Source: DYRB01 sp963709645 (lineage in GTDB: Bacteria; Pseudomonadota; Gammaproteobacteria; Chromatiales; Chromatiaceae). From it: DNA of 64,000 nt. Location of the stretch: NCBI GenBank assembly GCA_963709645.1, contig CAVPXP010000049.1, positions 1 to 64,000 on the forward strand, read 5' to 3'. The translations under genes were made by a program, and so were the position numbers. Below, piece by piece: positions 11,170 to 19,005 of the stretch. The notes beneath the pieces are model-generated. The model was not told where the DNA came from. It saw nothing but the letters and a program-made list of their open reading frames with translations, and did no database searches. Within the stretch, counting starts at the first letter, position 1. Every line of letters starts with the position of its first letter.

Positions 11170-11242
11170 GACGGACCTCCGTTTCGCCCTGGAAGTGGGC
11201 CTCGGTCTGTCCGATCCATGCGTCGTCGGTCAGCATCTTCAT
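11159..11242 (-). CDS. 27-residue leader peptide overlapping the primase start
   Basis: ATG at 11240-11242 is preceded by CAGGAGACGACT, a good ribosome site. The frame reads MKMLTDDAWIGQTEAHFQGE and ends TEVRHAS with TAG at 11159. Its last four codons overlap the primase ATG (11167-11169) in another frame, a layout typical of translational coupling. Too short for family assignment. Confidence 0.5.
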   Translation of the reverse strand: MKMLTDDAWIGQTEAHFQGETEVRHAS

Positions 11243-11604
11243 AGTCGTCTCCTGGGCAACCGTCCCCCGCGGGGAACGATGCCCCGTTGGGGTTGAGTGG
11301 TAACGGCCCCGCCCGGCCCAGTCAGGCCGTAGAGCGGAGCGCCTGTGGCACGCTGTCCTCCCTGGAGCAGGGCCAACAGCCCCTCGCGCAGTTGCTCGTG
11401 GTCCAGGCCGCAGGAGGCGGCGCAGACGAGGAAGCTGAACGGGGCAAGCTGGTCGTTGCAGACCCAATCCATCAGGTCGGCGCGTTCATGCTCGGGTGGG
11501 CGTTGCCTGGCTAGTCGCGTCAGAGCGTCCTCGAGGACGACGGCGCGCAGCTTGGCAACGCCCGCTGCGGTCCAGGGCGGACCGCGTTCGGGTGGGGTCC
11601 TCAT
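11239..11604 (-). CDS. Hypothetical protein of the element
   Basis: 121 residues. The central part LEDALTRLARQRPPEHERAD and FSFLVCAASCGLDHEQLREG is helical and mildly acidic; the C-terminus becomes Arg/Gly-rich (GIVPRGGRLPRRRL) where it runs through the leader of the next small ORF, so the natural end may be earlier if an indel is present. ATG 11602-11604 is preceded by CCGGAGAGTACCC, the RBS arm of a hairpin leader, which fixes the start. Similar small proteins accompany primases in ICEs, but I cannot name a family. Confidence 0.55.
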   Translation of the reverse strand: MRTPPERGPPWTAAGVAKLRAVVLEDALTRLARQRPPEHERADLMDWVCNDQLAPFSFLVCAASCGLDHEQLREGLLALLQGGQRATGAPLYGLTGPGGAVTTQPQRGIVPRGGRLPRRRL

Positions 11605-11667
11605 GGGTACTCTCCGGTGGGTTCAACGGAGCGCGCCCAGTCCGGGGCGTGCGCCCCGGTTGGGTTG
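11605..11667 (-). promoter_or_regulatory. RBS-sequestering leader, copy 2
   Basis: mRNA sense: a GGGGCGCACGCCCC hairpin, then GGGCGCGCUCCG, which can pair with CGGAGAGUACCC (RBS to start) with 10 of 12 positions matched, counting one G-U. Confidence 0.5.
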
Positions 11668-11831
11668 GTGAAACAGTGGAGCGACCTCGGCGTTCCTCCG
11701 AGCGCTCGCCTCCACAACCTTACGGCTATGGATGCCCCAGTCGAGCCGGTTCTGGCGGGCGATCATGTCCTGACAGGCCTAGGCCGCTTCTCTTGCCACC
11801 TCCTTGGCGGCATTGAGCCTGTCGAGCTCGC
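11668..11831. other. Spacer without recognised gene
   Basis: About 165 bases between the 75-residue gene and the next leader. A short minus-strand frame ending near 11780 has no ribosome site or family match. No terminator seen. Confidence 0.3.
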
Positions 11832-12059
11832 TCATGCCTCGCCCTCCAGCTCGTCTCCGCCGAAGGTCCCGACACGGAGGTTGCCCTCAGCGTCCAGGGT
11901 CAACGTAAAGAGCCCGTCCTCAGCAGACGGGTCGTTGGCCCGATGCGCCCTGGCCTCGGGGAGGAGCTCATGCTCGTCCAGTGGCCCGATCAGGAAGGGG
12001 TCTACATCGCCCTCGATGACCAGCAGCCAATGCCGGTCTGTCGTTATGGTCTCGGTCAT
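11832..12059 (-). CDS. Small acidic hypothetical protein
   Basis: 75 residues: MTETITTDRHWLLVIEGDVD, then PFLIGPLDEHELLPEARAHR and a C-terminal half DGLFTLTLDAEGNLRVGTFG ending ELEGEA. Predicted pI is strongly acidic, with beta-strand-rich alternation and no membrane segment. The start is fixed by CTGGAGAGACACC directly before ATG, inside a leader copy. It lies between radC and the 121-residue gene. No family recognised. Size and acidity would suit a DNA-mimic or antirestriction-type role, but that is speculation. Confidence 0.6.
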   Translation of the reverse strand: MTETITTDRHWLLVIEGDVDPFLIGPLDEHELLPEARAHRANDPSAEDGLFTLTLDAEGNLRVGTFGGDELEGEA

Positions 12060-12126
12060 GGTGTCTCTCCAGGTGCATTCGCCGGAGAGACACGCCTCCC
12101 CCAGGGAGCGCACGTCTCCCCGGCGG
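12060..12126 (-). promoter_or_regulatory. RBS-sequestering leader, copy 3
   Basis: mRNA sense: GUGUCUCUCC is the exact complement of GGAGAGACAC, which ends two bases before the AUG. Ten Watson-Crick pairs would bury the ribosome site. Upstream GGGGGAG could pair with the CUCUCC strand instead. Confidence 0.65.
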
Positions 12127-12171
12127 TGGATTGGCGGTCTGGTGGGTACCGCCTCTTGATGGCTAGCGCGG

Positions 12172-12657
12172 TCAAAGAAGTCCACATTCAGCAAGGGACG
12201 TCCCATCCCCATCGCCCACGATGTGGTGGTCCAGGACCCGCACGTCGATGAGGGACAGGGCGTCCTTCAACCTTTGGGTGATGCGCAAGTCCGACTGGCT
12301 CGGCTCTGTCGTCCCACTTGGATGGTTGTGGGCGAATATCACCGCGGCGGCGTTGTGCTCGAGGACCAAGCGGACAACCTCCCTGGGATGCACACTGGCC
12401 CCGTCGATGGTCCCCCGGAACAGCTCGGTGTATCGGATGACCCGGTGGCGGTTATCGAGCAGAAGGCAGGCGAACAGCTCGTAGGGAAGGCCGTAGAGCT
12501 TGAGCTTCAGGTAGTCCCGGCACTCGGCGGGGCTGGTGATCGCGATGCCCTTGACGTTGTAGACGGCCTCCAGGCAATGGATGGCCTTCGCCACGGTTTC
12601 GCGGTCCTGCTGTGAAAGCGCCTGATGGCGGCCGTCGTCGGTGGTCTTGTCACTCAT
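12172..12657 (-). CDS. radC: RadC-family JAB/MPN protein
   Basis: 161 residues with the JAMM metal site AAVIFAHNHPSGTTEPSQSD (about residues 107-126) and the family ending LIDVRVLDHHIVGDGDGTSL. It lacks the N-terminal helix-hairpin-helix region of chromosomal RadC, as is usual for copies on phages, plasmids and ICEs. The true biochemical role of the family is unsettled; it is no longer regarded as a simple repair protein. The start at ATG 12655-12657 follows AACGGAGCAACACC, the RBS arm of a leader copy. It stands between the methylase-like gene and the small acidic protein. Confidence 0.88.
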   Translation of the reverse strand: MSDKTTDDGRHQALSQQDRETVAKAIHCLEAVYNVKGIAITSPAECRDYLKLKLYGLPYELFACLLLDNRHRVIRYTELFRGTIDGASVHPREVVRLVLEHNAAAVIFAHNHPSGTTEPSQSDLRITQRLKDALSLIDVRVLDHHIVGDGDGTSLAECGLL

Positions 12658-12727
12658 GGTGTTGCTCCGTTGGGTCGGTAAAACCCGGCAGACACACCGT
12701 CCCCATGGGGGCTGTGCCCCCCGGGGG
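12658..12727 (-). promoter_or_regulatory. RBS-sequestering leader, copy 4
   Basis: mRNA sense: hairpin GGGGGCACAGCCCCC, then GGUGUGUCUGC facing GGAGCAACACC before AUG: five pairs next to the start, a two-base gap, then further pairs (8 of 11). Confidence 0.55.
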
Positions 12728-12761
12728 ATCGAATGGCGGTCACATAGCGACCGCCGTTTGG

Positions 12762-13541
12762 TTAAGCCCGCTTCCTCTCGAGAGCGGGCAGTGCTTCCTC
12801 GTCGAACAGGCTCATCTGCTGTCCGAGTGCGACTTGGCGGATGGCCGCGATACGCTCCGGCGCCTTGGCAGGCAGGATCTGCGGTGCTGGCTCAGCCCGC
12901 TCGAAGCGCGGCGGGGCGGCCATGTGGACCACCACCTCCAACTCCGACGGCGGGCCAAGGGCGTTGCCCCGGTAGACCAACAGCTCGCCCATGGCACCGT
13001 GTAAGGCGCTGTTGGCGAGCATCTGGCAGGCGGTCATCTGCGCGCACAGGTGATCGAGATCGATCGCCGTGAACGAGAGTCGCCGCAAGGCATCCGCTCC
13101 GTGTTCCTCGACGACCCGATGACAGGTCGCCAGCAGCATCACGCCGGAGCCGGCCGCCGGCTCCATGATCCGGACCAGCCGGGATCCCTGGAACCGATCC
13201 AGATCCAGATCGCCCATGGTGATTGCGGCCATGCACTCGGCGATCGGCTGGGGCGTGAAATATTGGCCCAGCCAGCGCCGCTGCCCGTGCGACCCGAGCT
13301 CCATATAGGTCGGTCCCAAGATGTCCTGCCAGGGGTTGGCGGCCACCAGCTGGGCGTAAAGCCCGGACAGCTTGAACAGCCGCTCGTGCTGGTACGCGTC
13401 CCAGGGCTTGTCCAGGCGTTTACCGAAGCCGGCCAGGACATCCTGGGTCAGCCACCGCAGCCATTCGTCGCCGCGGTAGCGGCCGTTTCCCGCCAATCGC
13501 TCGATTTCGCCAGCCAGCGTGCGGGCGGGGTTGTCGTTCAT
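12762..13541 (-). CDS. N6-adenine methylase-like protein lacking the NPPY motif
   Basis: 259 residues. The type I HsdM-like start GQYFTPQPIAECMAAITMGD and the SAM-binding motif I (RIMEPAAGSGVMLLATC, about residues 125-141) are present, followed by AIDLDHLCAQMTACQMLANS. Where the catalytic (N/D)PP(Y/F) motif should follow, the sequence reads VYRGNALGPPSELEVVVHMA with no NPPY or DPPY. The protein ends in a short basic tail (LERKRA). It may therefore bind SAM or DNA without methylating, or serve a structural role in the element. ATG at 13539-13541 follows GAGGAGACACGCG, the RBS arm of a leader copy. No restriction partner lies nearby. Confidence 0.7.
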   Translation of the reverse strand: MNDNPARTLAGEIERLAGNGRYRGDEWLRWLTQDVLAGFGKRLDKPWDAYQHERLFKLSGLYAQLVAANPWQDILGPTYMELGSHGQRRWLGQYFTPQPIAECMAAITMGDLDLDRFQGSRLVRIMEPAAGSGVMLLATCHRVVEEHGADALRRLSFTAIDLDHLCAQMTACQMLANSALHGAMGELLVYRGNALGPPSELEVVVHMAAPPRFERAEPAPQILPAKAPERIAAIRQVALGQQMSLFDEEALPALERKRA

Positions 13542-13608
13542 CGCGTGTCTCCTCTACAAAGCGGGGAGACACACATCCCCAGTCGGGAGGCATGCTCCCG
13601 TGGGGGTA
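13542..13608 (-). promoter_or_regulatory. RBS-sequestering leader, copy 5
   Basis: mRNA sense: UGUGUGUCUCC pairs with GGAGACACGCG directly before AUG at all 11 positions, two of them G-U. The alternative partner GGGGA lies just upstream, and a GGGAG/CUCCC hairpin before that. Confidence 0.65.
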
Positions 13609-13639
13609 TCGTCTTGGCCGGGGCATCCCCGGCGATCTG

Positions 13640-13674
13640 GTGTGCTGGTTTTGTATACCGCCCAGCTCTGCGGT
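13640..13674 (-). promoter_or_regulatory. Promoter-like element with ACCGC-N8-GCGGT palindrome
   Basis: The palindrome ACCGC-N8-GCGGT spans 13657-13674. On the minus strand it runs into GCGGTATACAAAACCAG and then CAGCACACC, with a -10-like TATACA. It lies about 100 bases upstream of the methylase-like gene, so transcripts would carry the whole leader. Related copies occur at 22531 and 22937. Confidence 0.5.
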
Positions 13675-13764
13675 CTCCTTCGGCCTCGACAGGGAGGTCC
13701 GATGAAATCAGGTCTGCGATGAACTCTCGCTGGCGCAAGCGTGCATTGCGGGCATGACTTCCTC

Positions 13765-13807
13765 CCGGCCCCGGTCGGACAGTCCGCGATGGACTGCCGG
13801 CCGGGGT
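13765..13807 (-). terminator. Long hairpin after the CobT-like gene
   Basis: CCCCGG and CCGGGG arms enclose an inner CAGTCC/GGACTG stem. It lies 14 bases downstream of the CobT-like stop codon in the minus direction. It lacks a clear T-run, so it may be an mRNA 3'-end stabiliser or a Rho-assisted stop. Confidence 0.5.
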
Positions 13808-13820
13808 CTTGGCTGGTGGT

Positions 13821-15533
13821 TTAACGAAGCAGAAGCCGCTCGGCGATACCGAACAGTTCCTTCTTGAGGTCCGCGACGGAGCCGATGGTGATGGCCACCG
13901 GGAAGAGCCGGTCGACGCGGGTCGCAATGCCCACGCCGATCATCTCGATCCCGGCAGCCGACGCCTTGTCGACCATGGTCCTGGCGCTGGCGACGTCGTT
14001 CGGCGCGCCATCGGTCAGGGTCATGATGACCCTGCGCTCCTCGCGCCTGGCCAGCAGGTCCGCCGCGGCGAACCACAGCGCCCCGGTCATCGGTGTGCCG
14101 CCCCGGGCCCCCTGAATGAAGGCCCCTGCCCTGCCCCGAACGGTCTCGCCGTGGGACAGGATGTGCGTGACCTGATCGTCTTGCCCATTGAGGCTGGGGA
14201 AGGCGGTCACGGCGCACGAGACGCCGCGCATCGGTTCCAGGGCCTGAGCCAGCGCCATCGCCGCGGCCAGGGCAATCCGGTCCTGGTGCCCATGCATTGA
14301 CCCCGAGAGGTCGACCAGCAGGTGTATGGCCGTGTTGGGTGCGGTGCGTTGGTCCTGTGCCAGGAAGATACGGTCGTCGTTGACCGCGGCCCGATGCAGG
14401 TGGCTGGCACTCAAGTGCCGTCCACGCCGGACGGTGCGGTTGCGGACCATGCGATGGGCCTCAACCAGCCCCTGCAGGCGCGCCGTCAGCTTGGCGGACT
14501 CGCCGCGCACCTGTGCCAGGTTCGCCAGACCCGCCGTGGCGTTGCCCGCCCAGTCCTCCAGGGAGGGCATGAGCATGGTGTGGCCACGCCCCTGCGCTTG
14601 TGCGGCCAGGGCCTGCGCGACCGCCTCGAAGGCGTCACCGGGGAGATCCCCAGCACCGGCCGATAGGGCCTGCTGCAGGGCCTTGCGCCCGTCTCCGCCT
14701 TCGCCCCCGGCACCATTGCCGGGCTGGTCTGCGCCGTCCTCGCCTTCACCGTCGGACGCACCAGCGCCCTCGGCTCCTCACCTTCACCGCCGGACTCACC
14801 GGCGTCCTCGCCGTGGTCCTCACCTTCACCGCCGGAGTCACCAGCGCCCTCGCCTTCACCGTCATCCCCCGATTCATCGGATGGTGTCGGTGGTGGCGGT
14901 GGCTCCTCGGCTTCATCCTTGACCAGCGCCACGATGCGCTCCGCCAGGTCGGCCGCGTCTTGCGTGCTGGCCATCCCGGGGATCTCGGTCAGCAGCCCGA
15001 GCAGGCGGTGCACAAAGGACGCGGGGAAGGTCTTGCGCAGAACGCGCTCGGCCTCCGTCGCGGCCTCCTTCAGGAAGCCCTGACGCCGGTAGCGATGGCG
15101 TGCCATCACCAGGAGCGCGTTCCCCAGCACCATCGGCGGTGAGTCCGCCTCCTTTGGCGCGCTGGTCTTGCCTTCCTGAACGAGCCACTGGACGACTTGA
15201 TCGAGGGTGTTGCGCGTACCCGGGTAGGGAACGCCTATCGCGTTCTCGACGCGCACATCCTCCAGGGTGTCGAGGATGTGCTTGGCCAAAGGGCCCTTGC
15301 GCGCTGCCTGGTCAAAGGCGCCGAAGTCCGTAAACCGGACGTGGGCCGCCTCATGTGCCAGGATAGCCCCAGGCGAGGGTCTTGGCCAGGGGATCGTCAC
15401 CGATCTCGGGGATGCGGATAACCTGGCCGTTGGTGCAGGCCCGCTCCCCGCCGACCTCGACCTTGACGCCAAACTTGCGTCCATAGGCCGCTGCCACGAT
15501 GGGCAGGGCCTGAGCAATGTTGCTGCGATTCAT
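13821..15533 (-). CDS. CobT-like protein: HExxH domain, acidic linker and VWA domain (frameshifted)
   Basis: ATG at 15531-15533 begins MNRSNIAQALPIVAAAYGRK. A shift near 15360 is needed to reach AILAHEAAHVRFTDF, a zinc-peptidase-like HEAAH site, then LDTLEDVRVENAIGVPYPGT. A strongly acidic Gly/Glu/Asp/Ser linker follows (about 14760-14880). After another shift near 14600 the VWA domain appears with its MIDAS (LLVDLSGSMHGHQDRI) and VIMTLTDGAPNDVASA, ending AERLLLR. The layout mirrors CobT of aerobic cobaltochelatase, but no cobalamin genes are nearby; with the CobS-like ATPase it forms the MoxR/VWA-type pair common in SXT-like elements. Role in the element unknown. Confidence 0.82.
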
Positions 15534-15597
15534 GGTGCGTTGCTCCGATAGCGAGGCGCACCACACCCCAGGGGGCGTGAGCGCCCCGTTGGGGTTA
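15534..15597 (-). promoter_or_regulatory. RBS-sequestering leader, copy 6
   Basis: mRNA sense: GGGGCGCUCACGCCCC hairpin, then GGUGCG facing CGCACC directly before AUG. The bases differ from the GUGUCUCC-type copies but the pairing is kept. Confidence 0.6.
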
Positions 15598-15598
15598 A

Positions 15599-15618
15599 GG
15601 CCTGGCGAATGCCAGGCC
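15599..15618 (-). terminator. Hairpin between the DUF3150-like and CobT-like genes
   Basis: GGCCTGGC-gaat-GCCAGGCC, a perfect 8-bp stem with a 4-base loop, lies after the DUF3150-like gene and immediately before leader copy 6. No U-run. A similar hairpin (20320-20337) occupies the same place between bet and exo. Confidence 0.5.
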
Positions 15619-15666
15619 GTTGTCGACGGCACCGCACGACCATCCGTGGTCGCGGGGCGCTATGGG

Positions 15667-16873
15667 TCAGAAGAAGAAGGAGGCCCTTTCCTTTGGCGCC
15701 GCTTCGGGTGACACGGGCGGCCGGTTGGCCCCCGCTGGCGTGTCTTTCGTGGTCGGGTTCGGACGGCTCGCCGCCCTCCCCGTCCCAATAGAACGACCCT
15801 GGACCGACCGGCTGTGCCGGTGGCCCCTGTTTCTCCTCGTCGGCCCCGTCCACATCCACCTCGGCTTGAGCGTCCGGGATGGACGCTGGCGCTTCAGGCG
15901 GGGTGGCTACGGGACTTTCGTCTGACCCGGCGGGTTCGGAGAACCAGGCGTCGAGGTCGTCCTCGATGCTGGTGTCCGGCTCGGACGCGACTTCGGTTTG
16001 CGCCGGTTGCGCCTCGACCGCGGTCTCTTCCTCGTCCGACTGCGCCGGTACCTGCTGGAGGGCAAGCTGCCCGGCACCATGCCGTGCGAGCTTGTCCGGG
16101 TCGCCCAGGATCGTGGCGAGGGCCCAGCCCTCGTTGAAGATCCCGCCAGCGATTGGCCCTTTCTCGGGCAACCGCCGGAACCAGTCGTCGATGGTGTCGA
16201 CGATGGGCTGAATCCTCTGGTCCACGAAGGACAGGCAGTCGAGCTTTTCCCGGACTCGCCGGTAGGTCGAGAGCGCCGTTCTGCGCAGGACATCCTTGCC
16301 CAGGAACGCCTCGTCCAGGTCTCTGGCGATCTGTGCGACCTCGGCGAAGATCCCGTCTCCCAGACTGCTCACCTCCTCCGCCAGGGTCCCCGGCTTGTCG
16401 GCCGGGGCGATCTGGATGAGTTGGTAGCCGAAGCGCAGTCGTCCGCCGACCACGTTCGCCGGCTCGATGGCACGCCGGATGGCGGCCTCCCATTGGGGGT
16501 GCTGGACGATCCAGTCCTCCAAGCCCTGGTCATAGGACTGGAGGAACTTTCCGGCCTCGTCCTCGAACTCGCCCTTGAGCTTGTCGAGTTCGTCGGCCAG
16601 GGTCTCCGCCCGGTCATTGGGGATCGCGAACCCCCCCAGGAACCGGGTTCCGCCTTGCAGGCAGGCCCGTTCGGCGCCCTTCTTGAGCCGGTGAAATACC
16701 TTCAGCGGCTCCGGGTCACAGACCCGCTTGGAGCCCAGGGAGACCAGATCCTCCGGTGGTACTTCCGTGCCGAGTTTCAGGTCCTCGGCGCGGAGTTTCT
16801 TACGTCCAGACCAGATGCCGATGGTCAGCAGGACCAGGGTGATCCGGTCGGTAATGCGCTCGATGGCGTGCAT
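15667..16873 (-). CDS. DUF3150-like protein with aromatic C-terminal tail (probable late frameshift)
   Basis: ATG at 16871-16873 gives MHAIERITDRITLVLLTIGI, then WSGRKKLRAEDLKLG, a start typical of the DUF3150 proteins that sit between CobS- and CobT-like genes in ICEs. The body is alpha-helical (AETLADELDKLKGEFEDEAG, FVDQRIQPIVDTIDDWFRRL). The last 120 residues are acidic and low-complexity, including EDDLDAWFSEPAGSDE. One frame continues to 15530, but a shift near 15755 gives a more natural ending, PPVSPEAAPKERASFFF, at 15667. That FFF end resembles the FYF ends of two neighbours. Function unknown. Confidence 0.72.
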
Positions 16874-16982
16874 GGTTTTCCTCCATGCCACGCAGCGACG
16901 CACGCGCCAGCCTTGCGGCCGGACACGGGCGCCGCAGGTGGCGGGTTGTCGATGGACGGTCCGCTGGGGACCGGCGTGCTGG

Positions 16983-17348
16983 TTAGAAGTAGAAGTCCGC
17001 GCCTTCGCCAAGGAGTTTGGCGATGTCGAGGGGGCTACCCTTTCGCTTCGGTCGGGTCGATGGAGGGATGGTTGGCACCGGTGTTTGAGTACCGGGCCCC
17101 GAGGTCACTAGGTTCCCCCTAGCGTCGAGGGTGACCCGCCCCATGTGGCGATAGCCCTTGTCGAGCTTCTCGCGTTCCCGCTTCAGCACCACGTCGTAGG
17201 TGCATGGCTGGTTTCCGACCAGGTGGTTCTGCTTACCCCATCGGACCAGATACCGGCCCTTTTGGTCCACAGTGGCCACCGAGTAGGCCCAGTCCTTTGC
17301 CGACCCATCGGGGTGGGTGTAGCGATACAGCTCGAACTGCGTGTTCAT
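16983..17348 (-). CDS. WGR-like domain protein ending in FYF
   Basis: 121 residues. ATG at 17346-17348 overlaps the stop of the CobS-like ATPase, so the two are translationally coupled. The sequence FELYRYTHPDGSAKDWAYSV, then GRYLVRWGKQNHLVG and KREREKLDKGYRHMGRV follows the pattern of WGR domains (a Trp-Gly-Arg-type core and a final EKxxKGYR), which bind nucleic acid in PARPs and bacterial regulators. The C-terminus is Pro/Lys-rich (TIPPSTRPKRKGSPLDIAKL) and ends GADFYF. The WGR assignment rests on pattern only. It could bring the ATPase to DNA. Confidence 0.6.
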   Translation of the reverse strand: MNTQFELYRYTHPDGSAKDWAYSVATVDQKGRYLVRWGKQNHLVGNQPCTYDVVLKREREKLDKGYRHMGRVTLDARGNLVTSGPGTQTPVPTIPPSTRPKRKGSPLDIAKLLGEGADFYF

Positions 17349-18310
17349 GGCTGCGCCGTCCCATCCCACAGGTCCCCGAACACGCCCTCTGCGATCTGGT
17401 GGATCGCTTCGCGTTGCTCGGGCTCGGCCCTTGCCGTCAGGGATTGCACCAAGGCGTACTCGAAGACCCTGGGCGCACCCTTGAAGGTGAGCGCGAGATT
17501 CGCCCACCGCACCAGGGTGCGGGTGCTCATGGTGACGGTCAGCTCCGGTCCGCCACCATCGACGCCCCCGACGAACAGCCGCCGGACCTCGCCGGCGACC
17601 GCGATCATCTTGTCGATGATCGTCTCGGGGAGACTGGGCGCTCCCTGCTTGATCACCTCCCTCTCCAGATCGGGCTCGGCGTAGCCCACATGGATCACCC
17701 GGAAGCGGTCCATGAAGGCGAGGTTCTGGCGCAGCACCCCTTGGTAGAGGCCCGAGCCGTCCCCGCCGCCGACGCTGTTGCCCGTGGCGAAGACCCGGAA
17801 CCTTGGGTGCGGTCGGATGACCTCCCCGCCGTTCTCCGGGATCACCAAGGGCTGGCCCTCGATGATGTCGTTGAGCCCCGCCAGTTCCGCCGGGTCCATC
17901 AGGTCGGACTCGTTCAGGATGAGGATGTGCCCATCCCTGGCGGCCACCGCCAGGGGACCGTGGACGAACCGCGTCTCGCCCTGGACCAGGACGAACTGTC
18001 CGATCAGGGCGTGCAGCTCCATGCGCCCGTGGCAGGTCACCGATTGCACCGGCCAGTACAGCCGGGAGGCGACCTGGGTCACCAGGCTCGTCTTGCCCGA
18101 GCCGGTGGGTCCGGTCAGGAACATCCCGTCCCCTCCGCCGTCGTGCAGGAAGGCCAGCACGTCGCGGAGGATCTCGTTGCGGAAGATGTAGGGCTTGCGC
18201 ACCGGGATCTGCGGGTGGTCCTCGTCGGCGAAGCCAAGGACTTCCAGACCCTTGCGGGCCTGGACGCCGAAGGTCTTGGCGACATCGAAACGCTGCGTGT
18301 TGTCGATCAT
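17345..18310 (-). CDS. CobS/MoxR-like AAA+ ATPase
   Basis: 321 residues. Walker A is FLTGPTGSGKTSLVTQVASR (about residues 77-96), Walker B is DGHILILNESDLMDP, and a sensor-1-like FRVFATGNSVGGGDGSGLYQ follows. The family (CobS, MoxR, NorQ) couples ATP hydrolysis to remodelling of a VWA partner; the partner here is probably the CobT-like protein two genes downstream. No cobalamin synthesis genes occur in the window, so a cobaltochelatase role is unlikely. The start is fixed by AACGGAGATACACC directly before ATG (18308-18310), the RBS arm of leader copy 7. Confidence 0.88.
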   Translation of the reverse strand: MIDNTQRFDVAKTFGVQARKGLEVLGFADEDHPQIPVRKPYIFRNEILRDVLAFLHDGGGDGMFLTGPTGSGKTSLVTQVASRLYWPVQSVTCHGRMELHALIGQFVLVQGETRFVHGPLAVAARDGHILILNESDLMDPAELAGLNDIIEGQPLVIPENGGEVIRPHPRFRVFATGNSVGGGDGSGLYQGVLRQNLAFMDRFRVIHVGYAEPDLEREVIKQGAPSLPETIIDKMIAVAGEVRRLFVGGVDGGGPELTVTMSTRTLVRWANLALTFKGAPRVFEYALVQSLTARAEPEQREAIHQIAEGVFGDLWDGTAQP

Positions 18311-18385
18311 GGTGTATCTCCGTTGGGTTGATGGCCCGGGGAGACACACTTCCCCCGTGGGGAGAGCAGGTCTCCCCGGTGGGGT
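18311..18385 (-). promoter_or_regulatory. RBS-sequestering leader, copy 7
   Basis: mRNA sense: hairpin GGGGAGA-CCUGC-UCUCCCC, second hairpin GGGGAAGUGUGUCUCCCC, then GUGUGUCUCC facing GGAGAUACAC before AUG (10 pairs, one G-U). The second hairpin and the RBS stem share the same strand and exclude each other. Confidence 0.7.
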
Positions 18386-18438
18386 TGGATTGGCGGGTCG
18401 CCGTGGTAGTCTGCGAGAGACACACCGCGGAGGGCGCC

Positions 18439-18795
18439 ATGGCTGAAACGAACGGCCGGGACGAGGACTACCTCATCACCGACGACGGGCGGGTCGAGTT
18501 CACGGCCAGGGGCCGGGAATTTCACACGGCCTACTTCGGCTACGCCGGGATCGACATCCGCACGATCAAGACCGAGGCGGACTTGCAGCGTGCGAGCCGA
18601 GCGGCGTTTCCGTACCTCTTTGCCTTCATGGCACAGCGACTGAAAAAGCGGCCTCAGACGCTTGAGACGCGCGCCCTGCTGGCGGTGGTCGAAGGCGATT
18701 GGGACACCGGCGACCGCATCTACCGCCAGCTCTTGACGCGGGAGCGCCTCACCGTGATCAACGGATCGAGCGGCGCGCCTCCAACTCCGCGTTGA
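18439..18795 (+). CDS. Hypothetical protein, the only complete plus-strand gene of the element block
   Basis: 118 residues beginning MAETNGRDEDYLITDDGRVE. ATG is preceded by GGAGGG at good spacing. Middle part FHTAYFGYAGIDIRTIKTEA, then a helical RASRAAFPYLFAFMAQRLKK and ALLAVVEGDWDTGDRIYRQL. There is no signal peptide, and the two hydrophobic stretches are too polar for membrane helices. It is divergent from the CobS-like gene and its 3' end overlaps the end of the minus-strand 62-residue gene by 38 bases. No family recognised. It lacks the leader seen on its neighbours, so it is probably regulated separately. Confidence 0.6.
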   Translation: MAETNGRDEDYLITDDGRVEFTARGREFHTAYFGYAGIDIRTIKTEADLQRASRAAFPYLFAFMAQRLKKRPQTLETRALLAVVEGDWDTGDRIYRQLLTRERLTVINGSSGAPPTPR

Positions 18796-18946
18796 GCCAC
18801 TGGGCCAGGGTATGGCTGTCCGCCCGAGCGCCCTCATCCCGGAGGATCGCTCGCAACGCTTCCAGGCGGACCAGGGACCCCTCGAGTTGCGCCTCCGATG
18901 CGGTGGCGATCCACCGCAGGAAGGCCGCGCGGTCTTCTTTGTTCAT
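18758..18946 (-). CDS. Small helical hypothetical protein
   Basis: 62 residues, MNKEDRAAFLRWIATASEAQ then LEGSLVRLEALRAILRDEGA and HTLAQWLNAELEARRSIR. Almost entirely amphipathic helix. ATG at 18944-18946 follows GGACGACACC inside a leader copy. It lies downstream of exo and overlaps the convergent plus-strand gene at the 3' end. No family recognised; the leader supports its reality. Confidence 0.6.
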   Translation of the reverse strand: MNKEDRAAFLRWIATASEAQLEGSLVRLEALRAILRDEGARADSHTLAQWLNAELEARRSIR

Positions 18947-19005
18947 GGTGTCGTCCTCGGGTGAGGGACACCCCGACCCCATGGGGCAGCAAGTGCCCCA
19001 TGGGG
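18947..19005 (-). promoter_or_regulatory. RBS-sequestering leader, copy 8
   Basis: mRNA sense: hairpin GGGGCA-CUUGC-UGCCCC, then GGUGUC facing GACACC before AUG: six perfect pairs with bases different from the other copies. Confidence 0.55.

Noticed and set aside
11243..11293. A thirteenth RBS-switch leader before the 27-codon ORF
   Set aside because: A GGGG/CCCC hairpin is present, but no strand complementary to the RBS segment was found, so it was not counted.
13821..18310. Cobaltochelatase (CobS/CobT) for vitamin B12 synthesis
   Set aside because: Only the ATPase and VWA parts resemble CobS and CobT. No CobN or other cobalamin genes occur and the context is a mobile element.
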